Below, in pieces: positions 16,443-25,114 of a DNA stretch of 64,000 nt. This DNA is from Firmicutes bacterium HGW-Firmicutes-16 (lineage in GTDB: Bacteria > Bacillota > Clostridia > Oscillospirales > Oscillospiraceae): positions 122,763-186,762 of the forward strand of contig PGZZ01000004.1 of the NCBI GenBank assembly GCA_002841545.1. Reading direction: 5' to 3'. Numbering within the stretch: the stretch's first letter is position 1; every line of letters starts with the position of its first letter. The notes under the pieces are model-generated. The model saw only the letters and a program-made list of their open reading frames with translations, did no database searches and had not been told where the DNA came from. A program made the translations under genes and the position numbers.

Positions 16443-17303
16443 CTATTCCGGATTGACAGATTCGCGCATTCTCGGATCAATCAAATCGCGCAGCCCGTCT
16501 CCCAACATATTAAACGACAAAGCAGAAAATGCTATTGAAAGTCCGGGGAACAGCGACATCCAAGGAGAGAATCGCAAATAGTCCTTTCCGTCGCTTATCA
16601 TTGCGCCCCAATCCGGAGACGGCGGCTGTGCACCAAGTCCCAAAAAGCTGAGTGACGCGCAATACAGAATGATACTCCCAATGTCAAGCGACATAAGGAT
16701 TAGTATTTTTGATGCTACATTCGGTAAAAGGTATTTGAAGATTATCTGAAACTTGTTGTTGCCCATAGCCTTTGCCGCCTCAATATATTCGGCATTTTTA
16801 AGTAAAACAACCTCGCCGCGAGCCATGCGCGCGTACCGCGTCCACTGAATACAGCAAATTGCAATAATAAGATTTTTCTGCCCTGTACCAAGAACAGTTG
16901 AGACAGCAAGCGCGAACACTATAGTCGGAAACGCTAGAAATATATCGACGATACGCATAACCACAGCATCGGTTATTCCGCCGCTATAGCCGAAAATGAG
17001 ACCAACAACTGTACCTATAGCCGCGCTCAATATTACCACTATACTTGCGGTTGTAAGCGAGATTCTGGAGCCTTCAATCACTCTGCTGTAAATACAGCGT
17101 CCCAGATTATCTGTTCCAAACGGGTAATTTGCGCAAGGCGCCATAAACGAAGCGGAAAGGTTCATTTCGGTCGGATCGTGCAGTTCAAGTATCGGCGCAA
17201 GTATTGTAACCAGAATTAAAATTGTGCAGCAGGCTCCGCCTACAAACAGCATTACATTTTTTCTGTTTAAAAAATCTATTACCTTATTTAAATTATTTTT
17301 CAT
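16443..17303 (-). CDS. Peptide/nickel-type ABC transporter permease (DppC-like)
   Basis: The 286-residue inner-membrane protein has an N-terminal helix, a short extracytoplasmic stretch (HDPTEMNLSASFMAPC, then FGTDNLGRCIYSRVI) and a BPD_transp_1 core with the ATPase-contact EAA loop EAAKAMGNNKFQIIFKYLLP. This is the DppC/OppC/NikC arrangement. Its stop is nine bases before the next gene and its start two bases after the DppB-like gene. The C-terminal GLGAQPPSPDWGAMI and GDGLRDLIDPRMR are typical of the family. Confidence 0.88.
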   Translation of the reverse strand: MKNNLNKVIDFLNRKNVMLFVGGACCTILILVTILAPILELHDPTEMNLSASFMAPCANYPFGTDNLGRCIYSRVIEGSRISLTTASIVVILSAAIGTVVGLIFGYSGGITDAVVMRIVDIFLAFPTIVFALAVSTVLGTGQKNLIIAICCIQWTRYARMARGEVVLLKNAEYIEAAKAMGNNKFQIIFKYLLPNVASKILILMSLDIGSIILYCASLSFLGLGAQPPSPDWGAMISDGKDYLRFSPWMSLFPGLSIAFSALSFNMLGDGLRDLIDPRMRESVNPE

Positions 17304-17305
17304 CG

Positions 17306-18253
17306 TCAGTTACCCCCATTTGTATATTTAACCCGGGGGTCAATGCAGGCATATATAATATCAACAACCAGATTAATAAACGCATATCCGAAGGAAATCA
17401 GAATCACACAGCCCTCTATCATGGGCGTGTCTTTTGAATTGACAGCATTAATAAAAAGGTCTCCTATTCCCGGCCAGGCAAAAATGTTTTCTATAATGAC
17501 GGCTCCACCGAGAATATGCCCGATTTGAAGTCCGACTATTGTAATAATCGGCGGTATGGCGTTGCGAAAGCCATGACTGACAATCGTTCTGCTTTTACTC
17601 AGACCTTTTGAACGCGCAACGATCATGTAATCCTGATTCATTACGTCAAGCATACTTGAGCGCAGCATTCTTGTTGTAGCGGCGGTCATTCCCACCGAAA
17701 GCGTCAAGGCCGGCAGTATTATGCTGCTCGGCGTATTCATGCCGCTTGTCGGCAGCCAGTTAAGTTTAATCGAAAAAAGAACAATGCCCATTATAGCAAG
17801 CCAAAAGCCCGGAAAAGACGATAGTGCAAGAGTTAAGATGCGGCTCAGGTGGTCGAGGAGTTTGTTATGCTTCAGTGCGCTCATTACGCCTAAAGGCAAC
17901 GCAATCAGCAAAGAAATGAGGCAGGCAGTCCCGCCCAGCTTTAGGGTATTTGGCAGTCTGATACTTAGCATATCTTTAACCGGCATATTATTGCGATATG
18001 AAATTCCGAAATTTCCTCTTACAGCATTGCCAAGCCATTCGAAATACTGCACACTTATGGGGCGAGATAAATCGAATTTCGTTCTGATAAAATTGAGAGT
18101 CTCCTCATTTACGGCTTCCGGCCCGTCCCGCTCAATCAAAATCGCCATCGCCGTATCACCCGGTGTAACGTGTACTGTGAAATAGGTCAGCGTTGCAACA
18201 GCCCACAGAACCAAAAGGATTGCCAAGACTCGTCTAATTATGTATTTGCCCAC
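17306..18253 (-). CDS. Peptide/nickel-type ABC transporter permease (DppB-like)
   Basis: The 315-residue inner-membrane protein has the DppB/NikB layout: a short cytoplasmic start (MGKYIIRRVLAILLVLW), a first helix ending TYFTVHVTPGD, and a BPD_transp_1 core with the EAA-type loop VARSKGLSKSRTIVSHGFRN and FAWPGIGDLFI near the end. It heterodimerises with the DppC-like permease. It is separated from the binding-protein gene by 103 bases that contain a strong hairpin, so it is probably made in smaller amounts than the binding protein. Confidence 0.88.
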   Translation of the reverse strand: MGKYIIRRVLAILLVLWAVATLTYFTVHVTPGDTAMAILIERDGPEAVNEETLNFIRTKFDLSRPISVQYFEWLGNAVRGNFGISYRNNMPVKDMLSIRLPNTLKLGGTACLISLLIALPLGVMSALKHNKLLDHLSRILTLALSSFPGFWLAIMGIVLFSIKLNWLPTSGMNTPSSIILPALTLSVGMTAATTRMLRSSMLDVMNQDYMIVARSKGLSKSRTIVSHGFRNAIPPIITIVGLQIGHILGGAVIIENIFAWPGIGDLFINAVNSKDTPMIEGCVILISFGYAFINLVVDIIYACIDPRVKYTNGGN

Positions 18254-18282
18254 GGCGATTCTCCTGACAGTAAGTTTAGATT

Positions 18283-18330
18283 ACAGACGCTATACGAGGC
18301 GGAAATTTCTCAGCTCCGTATAGCGTCTGT
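18283..18330 (-). terminator. Intercistronic hairpin between binding protein and permeases
   Basis: A perfect 14-bp stem (ACAGACGCTATACG and its complement) with a 20-base loop lies in the gap after the binding-protein gene. There is no long T-run, so it may only stabilise the upstream message or stop part of transcription. Confidence 0.65.
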
Positions 18331-18356
18331 ATTACATTTAGATTTAACTATCCTTG

Positions 18357-19973
18357 TCAGCTCAAATCAGTTGAGTAAGGAACGATAAAATCGTGAACCG
18401 CTGCGCTGTATTCAAATCCTGTTGTTTTTGAATTCATAGCAAAAACGGCACCGTAACGTGCGACTGTGTATACCGCGGCATCGTCCTGTGCAAGCTTCTG
18501 TGCCTGACGGCTCAGCTCATTCTTCTCCTCAGAGGCCGCAGTGTTTTTGCACTCTTCGAGCAACTTGTCAAGCGCAGGATTGCTATAGCCCGCAAGCTGT
18601 GCGTTTTTGGAGCCGGAATAGTAATACTGATAGAGGTAATAGGAAGCGGAAGGAATATAGCCGGTTGCGGCAGAGCTTAGATACAGGTCATATGCGCCGT
18701 TTGTCTGCGCGTTGGTAAGCGCTGTTCCTTCCAGCACCTGAACAGTAGACTCCACGCCGAGTGCTTTGAAATATCCCTGTGTTGCCTGAACTATCAGCGG
18801 ATTTCCGGGGCGGCGAGAGCCTGTGACGATATTCAAGGAGACTTCCTGTCCCTTGTATTCGCGGATGCCGTCATTATCCGAATCGACAAAGCCCGCTTCA
18901 TCAAGCAGTTTTGTTGCCGTTTCAACATTATAGTCGTATGTATCGACTTCGGAATTGTTCCATGGGACGCTGTCCATGAAAATGCCGTTAGGTACTCCGC
19001 CGACTCCTAGCAGGACGTTGTTTACAAGTTCATCTCTGTCAATCGCGTAAATAAGTGCCTTGCGAATATTCACGTCTGCAAGATATGCCTTATTTAGGTT
19101 ATAAGTATAGAAATAGACACGGGCAGTATTGAACTGTAACACATTCAGATTGGAGGCATCCTTGAGGGTGATAAGGTCTGTGAACGGCACATCAGTTACA
19201 ATGTCAACTTCACCATTCTGTACGGCAAGAGAACGCGTACTGGAATCCGAAATCGACCTTATAACACGCTCTTTTATTTTGCTGGACTGAGCACCGCCCC
19301 AGTAGCCGTCGAAAACATCACAGACAAATTCACCGGTTGATACATCAAAGCTCTTATACTTGAAGTATCCCGTTCCCACAGGCTCAACAAAGGTTCCGCT
19401 TGCGTCGACAGAGGACGGCGCAACGATAGCTGCCGCCACGTTCGTAAGCGCCTCGGGAATCTCGCCTGTTTTGATGCTGGTGTTTAACTGAACAGTATAG
19501 TCATCGATTACATCCACGGATTCAATTGCGGTGTATGAGGTGAAGCTGCTGTTTTCTTTTGCCGCACGTTCAAAGCACCATTTTACAGCCTCTGCGTTGA
19601 AATCCGTACCGTCATGGAACTTAACTCCCTGACGAAGTTTAATAACCCAAGTAAAATCGCCTGTACGTTCCCATGAAAGTGCAAGAGACGGGGTCAGCTT
19701 AAAATCGGAGTCAACATTGACAAGAGTCTCTACTACTCCCGCAACTTCCTTAAGCATAGTGGCACCATCGCCGTTGCTAATGTCCAGTGTAGTCAGTGTA
19801 GATGGAAACACCAGTCTCAGCGTAGTGCTGGCGGCTGCCTCAGGAGAAGCAGCAGTGGCTGCCAGTGATTCAGTCGTTTTGCTTGAGTCTGTTCCGCAGC
19901 CTGCCATTGCGGCAAGCAGTAGTATGCTGCAGAGCGCCAGAGAAATCCATTTTTTTGTTTTCATATTTTTCAT
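18357..19973 (-). CDS. Solute-binding lipoprotein of a Dpp/Nik-type ABC importer
   Basis: This 538-residue family-5 solute-binding protein begins with a lipoprotein signal (lipobox LAAMAGC, Cys about 27), so it is tethered outside the membrane. Family marks are WVIKLRQGVKFHDGTDFNAEAVKW near residue 115, and later KALIYAIDRDELVNNVLLGVGGVPNGIF. The start is taken at 19973 because GGAGG lies four bases upstream; the in-frame extension to 20003 lacks a ribosome site. The ligand could be a peptide, a nickel complex or a small metabolite. The gene directly follows a double methyltransferase gene, which hints that the solute or its product is methylated. Confidence 0.88.
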   Translation of the reverse strand: MKNMKTKKWISLALCSILLLAAMAGCGTDSSKTTESLAATAASPEAAASTTLRLVFPSTLTTLDISNGDGATMLKEVAGVVETLVNVDSDFKLTPSLALSWERTGDFTWVIKLRQGVKFHDGTDFNAEAVKWCFERAAKENSSFTSYTAIESVDVIDDYTVQLNTSIKTGEIPEALTNVAAAIVAPSSVDASGTFVEPVGTGYFKYKSFDVSTGEFVCDVFDGYWGGAQSSKIKERVIRSISDSSTRSLAVQNGEVDIVTDVPFTDLITLKDASNLNVLQFNTARVYFYTYNLNKAYLADVNIRKALIYAIDRDELVNNVLLGVGGVPNGIFMDSVPWNNSEVDTYDYNVETATKLLDEAGFVDSDNDGIREYKGQEVSLNIVTGSRRPGNPLIVQATQGYFKALGVESTVQVLEGTALTNAQTNGAYDLYLSSAATGYIPSASYYLYQYYYSGSKNAQLAGYSNPALDKLLEECKNTAASEEKNELSRQAQKLAQDDAAVYTVARYGAVFAMNSKTTGFEYSAAVHDFIVPYSTDLS

Positions 19974-20031
19974 TTTTCCTCCAGAATAATTTGTATATGT
20001 CATAGGGCTCGACGGCCGCTATTACACAGAT

Positions 20032-21360
20032 TTATTTTTTGCCCACAAAAGCGAACCAGTTTTCCTTGTCGCTGGTAACCATATGGCATCCCGGCATCGG
20101 ATTTACCGAAACATCCCTGAAGCCGGCTTTCATAAACACTTCAGAAATCTTCTCGCGGCTGGCGTTTGCAAAAGGATACTCGCTCACTTTAGTTTTTGCC
20201 TGATAGCTTTCTATTGAGGAACACCTTATGCCCTCTTCCTCAAGCTCATTTATAGCGATTACTTTTCCGCCGGGTTTAAGCACACGGTGCCATTCTTTAA
20301 TTGCGTTTTCGGGTTCACTCAGCGTCCACAGCAAACGGCTGTTAATTACAATGTCAAAAGTATTTTCAGCAAACGGCAGTTCAATAGCGTTGCCATACAT
20401 AAAACCGGCCTTTGTGTTTTGCTCTCTTGCGTGGTCGATAGCAATTCTCATCATGCCTTCGGAAATATCGGCACCCGTAACATTTGCATATCCGTATGCG
20501 CCAAGCATATTAGCAATCATGCCTGTACCTGTCGCCACGTCCAATATGTACTGTTCTTTATCTGAACCTATTAAGGCAGCCAGTACTTTCTGCCAAGTGG
20601 GCTTATCCGCGAGTTCATGCGCCGCTTCGTATTCTGCGGCGGCGTTATTCCAAAAGTCCGCTATTCCAAGCTCTTCGGTATATCGTCTTGGAAGAGGCTT
20701 TTTCCCAACGAGCACATGCCAGGTCTGATAGTCAAATTCAGGGCATGTAAGATTAGGCAGCCTACGAATTTCAACTTCTTCAAAGCCGTTGCGCAGCAAA
20801 AGGTCCGTCAGTTCCTGCATACTTGCATTTTTGACAACAAGACCGGAATCCACATCTGCCGCATCGTACATGAAGGGCTTTGTTGTAGATGACTTTAATC
20901 CAACGCCGTCCTCCATACGGTTGAAGCAGTATAGGCTTCCGCCGGGCTTAAGTACACGAAACCATTCTGCAATCATCTCATCGGGGCTAATAAGCGTCCA
21001 AATCAGTCTGGCATTGATAATATTGTCTACTGTGTTGTCCATGAGAGGAAGACTGAGAGCGTTGCCCACCATATACATTGCGCTGGAGCCGTTGGCGGCT
21101 GCATGTCTGACACCATAGCGCATCATATCCTGAGATAAATCCATTCCTACCGTCGGATAGCCCAGTCTTGCCGTCATATTCGCCAGAAAACCCGTACCGG
21201 TTCCGAGATCAAGTACATTTTTGCTTTTATCGCTTCCCAGCATGGTTTCCAGCATATTCATCCAAGCAGAAATATCTTCCGTATCGTGTTCCTTGTCGAA
21301 GGTTGACGATTGCTTGTCCCAGTAATCGCCAATCGCTTGTATTATCGAATTTTTCTCCAT
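20032..21360 (-). CDS. Tandem class I SAM-dependent methyltransferase
   Basis: The 442-residue protein contains two class I methyltransferase domains. Domain 1 has LDLGTGTG at 50-57, and domain 2 has LDVATGTG at 273-280. Each is followed by an acidic motif II (MDLSQDMM, ADISEGMM), INxRLxWTL and EWxRVLKPGG at matching spacing. The two halves are clearly an internal duplication. Both SAM-binding loops look intact. The start at 21360 is preceded by GGAGG five bases upstream; the longer frame to 21447 would read through a terminator. The substrate is unknown. It leads the ABC importer operon and could methylate an imported ligand or a metallophore-like compound. Confidence 0.85.
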   Translation of the reverse strand: MEKNSIIQAIGDYWDKQSSTFDKEHDTEDISAWMNMLETMLGSDKSKNVLDLGTGTGFLANMTARLGYPTVGMDLSQDMMRYGVRHAAANGSSAMYMVGNALSLPLMDNTVDNIINARLIWTLISPDEMIAEWFRVLKPGGSLYCFNRMEDGVGLKSSTTKPFMYDAADVDSGLVVKNASMQELTDLLLRNGFEEVEIRRLPNLTCPEFDYQTWHVLVGKKPLPRRYTEELGIADFWNNAAAEYEAAHELADKPTWQKVLAALIGSDKEQYILDVATGTGMIANMLGAYGYANVTGADISEGMMRIAIDHAREQNTKAGFMYGNAIELPFAENTFDIVINSRLLWTLSEPENAIKEWHRVLKPGGKVIAINELEEEGIRCSSIESYQAKTKVSEYPFANASREKISEVFMKAGFRDVSVNPMPGCHMVTSDKENWFAFVGKK

Positions 21361-21424
21361 GTTAGCCTCCAAATTTCTATAAAATATGCTTTTGCCCAAA
21401 TAACTAGCCTCAAATAAAGCAAAA

Positions 21425-21467
21425 AGGTTCTGAATATCGCGTACCAATAACGCAACACTCAGAACCT
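21425..21467 (-). terminator. Hairpin between the YezD-like gene and the methyltransferase
   Basis: Arms AGGTTCTGA/TCAGAACCT enclose a loop with a nested GCGT/ACGC stem, and on the minus strand the stem is followed by TTTTT. It would end or attenuate transcription from the YezD-like gene into the methyltransferase operon, so it may be a regulated terminator. Confidence 0.7.
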
Positions 21468-21494
21468 GCTGTTTTTCAGTCGGCTCAATATATT

Positions 21495-21653
21495 TTATAG
21501 CTTTACACTTTTTTTGATTTCTTCTGCCCTAACCGGTTGACCGTCCGCCACATGGACAATCATCTCCCCGAAACCAAGGTTTCGAATCAGCTTCAGCAGG
21601 TTCTCCTCACGCTCTGTTATTACGGCTTGTTTTTGAGGTTCTTTTTCTCCCAT
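21495..21653 (-). CDS. Small YezD-family (DUF2292) protein
   Basis: This 52-residue frame is below usual gene-calling size. It reads MGEKEPQKQAVITEREE and then LLKLIRNLGFGEMIVHVADGQPVRAEEIKK. The pattern of a short helix, an (I/F)G-type turn, a beta pair with DGxPV, and a charged end matches the DUF2292/YezD family of about 50-60 residues. GGAGGG precedes the ATG by six bases. In other Firmicutes these small proteins often accompany sulfur or metal transport genes, and their function is unknown. It precedes the methyltransferase/ABC operon, with a terminator-like hairpin between them. Confidence 0.7.
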   Translation of the reverse strand: MGEKEPQKQAVITEREENLLKLIRNLGFGEMIVHVADGQPVRAEEIKKSVKL

Positions 21654-21840
21654 ATGCACCCTCCTTCATGGCGCAATTTGAGCCGAATTTATATTTGTTT
21701 AGGTCTCAATGTGACCTTATATCTATGAATTCGACCATTTCATATTGCACTTCATTATATTAAAGGAGCATATATTGCCGGCGCAAGCCCACTGGGGGGA
21801 TAAAATTTATTTTTTCTGAGACAAAATTAAGCTTTTATAG
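21654..21840 (-). promoter_or_regulatory. Upstream region of the YezD-like gene
   Basis: A TATAAT box lies at 21754-21759 (minus strand) about 100 bases before the start codon, but there is no well-spaced -35. The leader contains GGTCACATTGAGACC, a small interrupted inverted repeat. I see no known riboswitch. Confidence 0.3.
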
Positions 21841-21888
21841 AAAATAAGCTGCAAGGACTAGCTCTAATTGTTCCTCGCAGCTTATTTT
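21841..21888. terminator. Terminator of the double-cubane reductase operon
   Basis: A stem of about 17 bp (AAAATAAGCTGCAAGGA and its near complement) with a short loop lies 125 bases after the stop at 22013. The T-run is stronger on the plus strand (ATTTTTTT), but the only gene ending here is on the minus strand. It probably acts in both directions. Confidence 0.7.
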
Positions 21889-22012
21889 TTTAATTTGTTG
21901 ACAAGCACCAACATGTTATTTTTGCTTTAACTTACATTGAAACAAATATATTCCTTACGGCGAGATAGCGTTAAGTATACTTGTTTTTCATTTGAGCTAC
22001 GATCTGAAAATA

Positions 22013-23170
22013 TCAAAGCATTTCCATAAACGCTTCTATTCTTGTGCTCAGTTGCCCCGTATCGGTGTTTGAGTAATCGGTTTCAATACCGAGATACGGC
22101 ATACCGATTTCTGATGAGAGCCTGCGAATAGTATGAGCCTCGACGGTATATGGATGGCACGCCTGCAGCAGTATCTCAACCACCCCGTCAATATGGTATT
22201 CATCGACTAAAGAGCGAATAAGATTGACTCTGTTTTGATTAGGCGTCATTATGGCACAGCCTATATTGAGATATCTCCGTGAGATTTCCTGCACAATATC
22301 ATCGGCCTCAGCGTCCGCAAGCTCGCGAGTGGCTTTCACGCCTCCGCAGTTTTCAAAGCAGACCACTACACCCCCGCTTGATTCGATTGTCCCAACGGTT
22401 TTTTCCAGAACTCCGCCGATTGGACAGCCGGTAACAAGTATGCGTTTAGCGTTTTTGCTTACGGGTCTGTCGCCCGCCTCATATTTTTCAAGTGCTTTCC
22501 TTTTTGTGCTCTGCATTGCCTCTGCCGAAGCCGCTATGTCGAACACAAAACCGGAACCTTCCAGCACCTTATATAGATCCAAGCCGCGCAGGGGGGGCGG
22601 CTGAAGCCTTGAAAGCTCCATCAGCTCTGTTTTTGCTTTGCGTTCATCGTTTCGCAGGCACACTGCTGATCGGAGCTTTTCGTCTGTAATTTCAACGCCG
22701 AACTTTTCCTCCAGCGTTCGAATCAGCCTTCTAAGCTCCTTCGTCCAAAGCTCAGCTGAATATGCTCTGTCCTGCCCCTGCGGAAGCTGAATAATATAGG
22801 TGTCCTTGATTTCACCCAGGAGCTCATACATTTTTTTCTTTCCGTCACAGGTGGTTTCTCCGATTATAATATCCGAAAAATAGGTATACGGACACTTATC
22901 GCTAAGCGCAAAGCCATAGCTTGATTTTATTAGAGGGCAAAGGTTTTTTGGCAACTCAGACTCGGCAGCTGGGATTGTTTCATTGCTCATACCGCAAAGG
23001 CCGACTGCTGTCAGTCCAGCCGCGTCAAGTATTTCCAGCGGAGTATAGGTGCAGAACACACCGGCGATAAGTCCGCCTTCCTCCTTGATTTTCTTCACGC
23101 GGATAAATCCGTTTTTTCTTGCTTCCGAAAACTCCTCAAAGGTTTCCGGCAGCTTTAGATAGTCATCCAT
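22013..23170 (-). CDS. Double-cubane-cluster reductase (2-hydroxyacyl-CoA dehydratase family)
   Basis: The 385-residue protein belongs to the HgdB/BcrC-related family, in the branch of double-cubane-cluster proteins (DCCP, YjiM-like). These carry a low-potential Fe-S cluster and reduce small molecules once an ATP-dependent activase injects an electron. Cys-containing motifs run along the chain: GVFCTYTP, GLCGMS, NLCPLIKSSYG, DKCPYTYF, IGETTCDGKKKMYELL, VTGCPIGG, FENCGG and LQACHPYTVEA. I start it at 23170 (MDDYLKLPETF); this overlaps the activase stop by eight bases and is preceded by GGCGGAAG. It is the last gene of the operon. The natural substrate of such proteins is not known to me. Confidence 0.82.
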   Translation of the reverse strand: MDDYLKLPETFEEFSEARKNGFIRVKKIKEEGGLIAGVFCTYTPLEILDAAGLTAVGLCGMSNETIPAAESELPKNLCPLIKSSYGFALSDKCPYTYFSDIIIGETTCDGKKKMYELLGEIKDTYIIQLPQGQDRAYSAELWTKELRRLIRTLEEKFGVEITDEKLRSAVCLRNDERKAKTELMELSRLQPPPLRGLDLYKVLEGSGFVFDIAASAEAMQSTKRKALEKYEAGDRPVSKNAKRILVTGCPIGGVLEKTVGTIESSGGVVVCFENCGGVKATRELADAEADDIVQEISRRYLNIGCAIMTPNQNRVNLIRSLVDEYHIDGVVEILLQACHPYTVEAHTIRRLSSEIGMPYLGIETDYSNTDTGQLSTRIEAFMEML

Positions 23171-23948
23171 CCGTTCTTCCGCCTTTCTCCAGCTTTTTAG
23201 CACTCAACGCCGCTCCGAGGGCTCCAGCATATCTTCCTTCAGGATTGCTGACGATGCAAACTCCGAGCTTATCACCTAAGACCTTCATAAGATACCTGCA
23301 CTCACAAAGTCCCCCTGTCAAATAATATCTTGTTGAGCGCTTAATTCGCCCACACTGAGATGCGACCTTGGACGCAACAGAATCAACTATGCCAAAGGCT
23401 ATGTCCGCCTTCTTTACGCCTCTGCCGATTAGGCCTATGACTTCGGACTCGGCAAAAACAGTGCACATAGAGCTAATGGTCACCTCTGTCCCTGATTCCG
23501 CCAACGCACATAATGACATCGGGTCAAGCTCGAGTATTTTTGCCATAATCTCAACAAATCTGCCGGTACCGGCAGAGCACTTGTCGTTCATTAGAAAATC
23601 CTGAACGATGCCGCCGGAAATATTGATGATTTTTGTGTCCTGTCCGCCTATGTCAATCACGGTTGAAGCGCCGTCCCCAAAAAGGTGACTTGCCCCCAGA
23701 CAGTGGCAGGTTATTTCTGTAACGGCTTTATCCGCAAATTCGACTGAATTTCGTCCGTAGCCCGTTGCAACGCAGGGATTGTGCTCCGGGTTATAGCCTC
23801 TCAAAAGCAAATCCTGTCTGACAGCCTCGGCGGCAGAAGAGCTGCTCCAGCCTGTCGGGATGACGTTTCTGTATAAAACTTCGTTTTGTTCATCGATTAC
23901 AGCGTATTTTGAACACGCCGAACCGACATCAATTCCTATGTAATACAT
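23163..23948 (-). CDS. ATP-dependent activase of the double-cubane reductase
   Basis: The 261-residue protein is of the BadF/BadG/HgdC ASKHA type (YjiL-like). It has the phosphate-1 motif YIGIDVGSACSKYAVID at the start, VIDIGGQDTKII in the middle, and the [4Fe-4S] cysteines in MNDKCSAGTGRF and ISSMCTVFAESE, about 35 residues apart. These bind the cluster at the dimer interface. The family couples ATP hydrolysis to one-electron reduction of its partner. TTG (23960) and GTG (23957) are in frame, but the ATG at 23948 has the better spaced GGTGA. It is flanked by the two reductase genes, which identifies its partner. Confidence 0.85.
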   Translation of the reverse strand: MYYIGIDVGSACSKYAVIDEQNEVLYRNVIPTGWSSSSAAEAVRQDLLLRGYNPEHNPCVATGYGRNSVEFADKAVTEITCHCLGASHLFGDGASTVIDIGGQDTKIINISGGIVQDFLMNDKCSAGTGRFVEIMAKILELDPMSLCALAESGTEVTISSMCTVFAESEVIGLIGRGVKKADIAFGIVDSVASKVASQCGRIKRSTRYYLTGGLCECRYLMKVLGDKLGVCIVSNPEGRYAGALGAALSAKKLEKGGRTDG

Positions 23949-23960
23949 CGGCTTCACCAA

Positions 23961-25096
23961 TCACAATTGATTTTTTCTCTGCTGCACCATCTCGAGGAAG
24001 GCCTCAATTCTTGTTCGAAGCTGCCCCTCATCTCCGGGATAAAAATCAGTCTCCAGATGCAGATAAGGCACGCCGCAGCTTTCACATGCCTTGCCGACAT
24101 TTCTTGCCTCGATACCAAAAGGAAGGCAGGAATGAAGCGTGATGTTTATTGCACCGTCAACCTTCCATTCGGCTATGGTTGCCGCTATCTGCTCCATTCA
24201 CCGTCCGTTCGGCGACATCACCGCACACGGTACCTCCAGATATTTCTCGCCGATACTCTCAATTGGGTCGCGTGACGGGTCTTCATCAATCAGTCTGCGC
24301 CGAGAAGAAATACCGCCGCAGCCCTCATAGCATACAATATCGGCCCCTAGCTGTTCGATGACAGCAATGGTTTTGTCTATTACTCCCGCAGTTCCTGCGC
24401 CCGAAACCATAATCCGAAGCGGATGCTCATCCGGCTTATACGGTCCGTTTCCCTCGTGCCAGTCCTTCTCGCACAGGTCAAGTATCTGCTTGAGCTTGCT
24501 ATATTTTTCTTCCTTGTTGAACAGATTGCTGGCGGGTCATACTTTCCCAGCTCGTATATTCTTGCGGCCTGTATGCGCTCAAGATTTCCCCAGCGAATTG
24601 CCTCGCGTAGCTTCTCCTCTGTGATGCTTTCGCCGAAACGTGCATCCAGAGCATCTACAAAATGCCGCAATTCCTCCGTCCACGCCTCCAACGAGCGCTC
24701 GTGGTCCGGTACATTCGGCAGATGAATAACGTGCATGGGCTTGATTTTGCCCAAAAGCTCGTACATTTTTTTCTTACCGTCACAGGTGGTTTCGCCGACG
24801 ACCAAATCGGAAAAATATGCGTAAGGACAGCTGTCCTCAAGCGCATGACCATAGCTGGACTTGATTAAAGGACAAAGTTTAGAGGGCAAATGCTCCTCAG
24901 CCGCAGGAATTGAGGCGCTGCTGCGGCCGCACAGACCAACCTGATAAAGCCCTGCCGCATCGATTATCTCAGCAGGCGCATACTGGCAGAATGACCCGCA
25001 TATTTTCTGTCCGCTCTCTTTGAGCTCCTTGATTCGAATAAAGCCCTCTCGCCGGGCCTCCGCGAATTCTTCAAAATGTTCAGGTAAAGTAATCAT
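23961..25096 (-). pseudogene. Second double-cubane reductase gene, broken by a frameshift and a stop
   Basis: The gene starts normally at 25096 (MITLPEHFEEFAEARREGFI; AAAGGA upstream) and matches its neighbour at 22013 through GLCGRS, LCPLIKSSYG and GETTCDGKKKMYELL. At about 24528-24540, after YDPPA, the frame changes. The next frame continues the family sequence (NLFNKEEKYSKLKQILDLC, later MVSGAGTAGVIDKTIAV and YEGCGGISSR). An in-frame TGA at 24198 then cuts the last 78 residues (MEQIAATIAEWKVDGAINI to the end), which remain well conserved. Where the neighbour has TGCPIGG this copy has SGAGTAG, so one Cys is missing. The damage is either recent or two assembly errors. It may have been the second subunit of a heterodimer. 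Confidence 0.75.
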
Positions 25097-25114
25097 ATTA
25101 GTCCTTTTCGTAAT

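Noticed and set aside
24198..24200. In-frame TGA in the second double-cubane gene as a possible selenocysteine codon
   Set aside because: The residue in the intact neighbour at this place is not Cys (NRVNLI region), I see no SECIS-like hairpin just after it, and a frameshift upstream shows the gene is already damaged.
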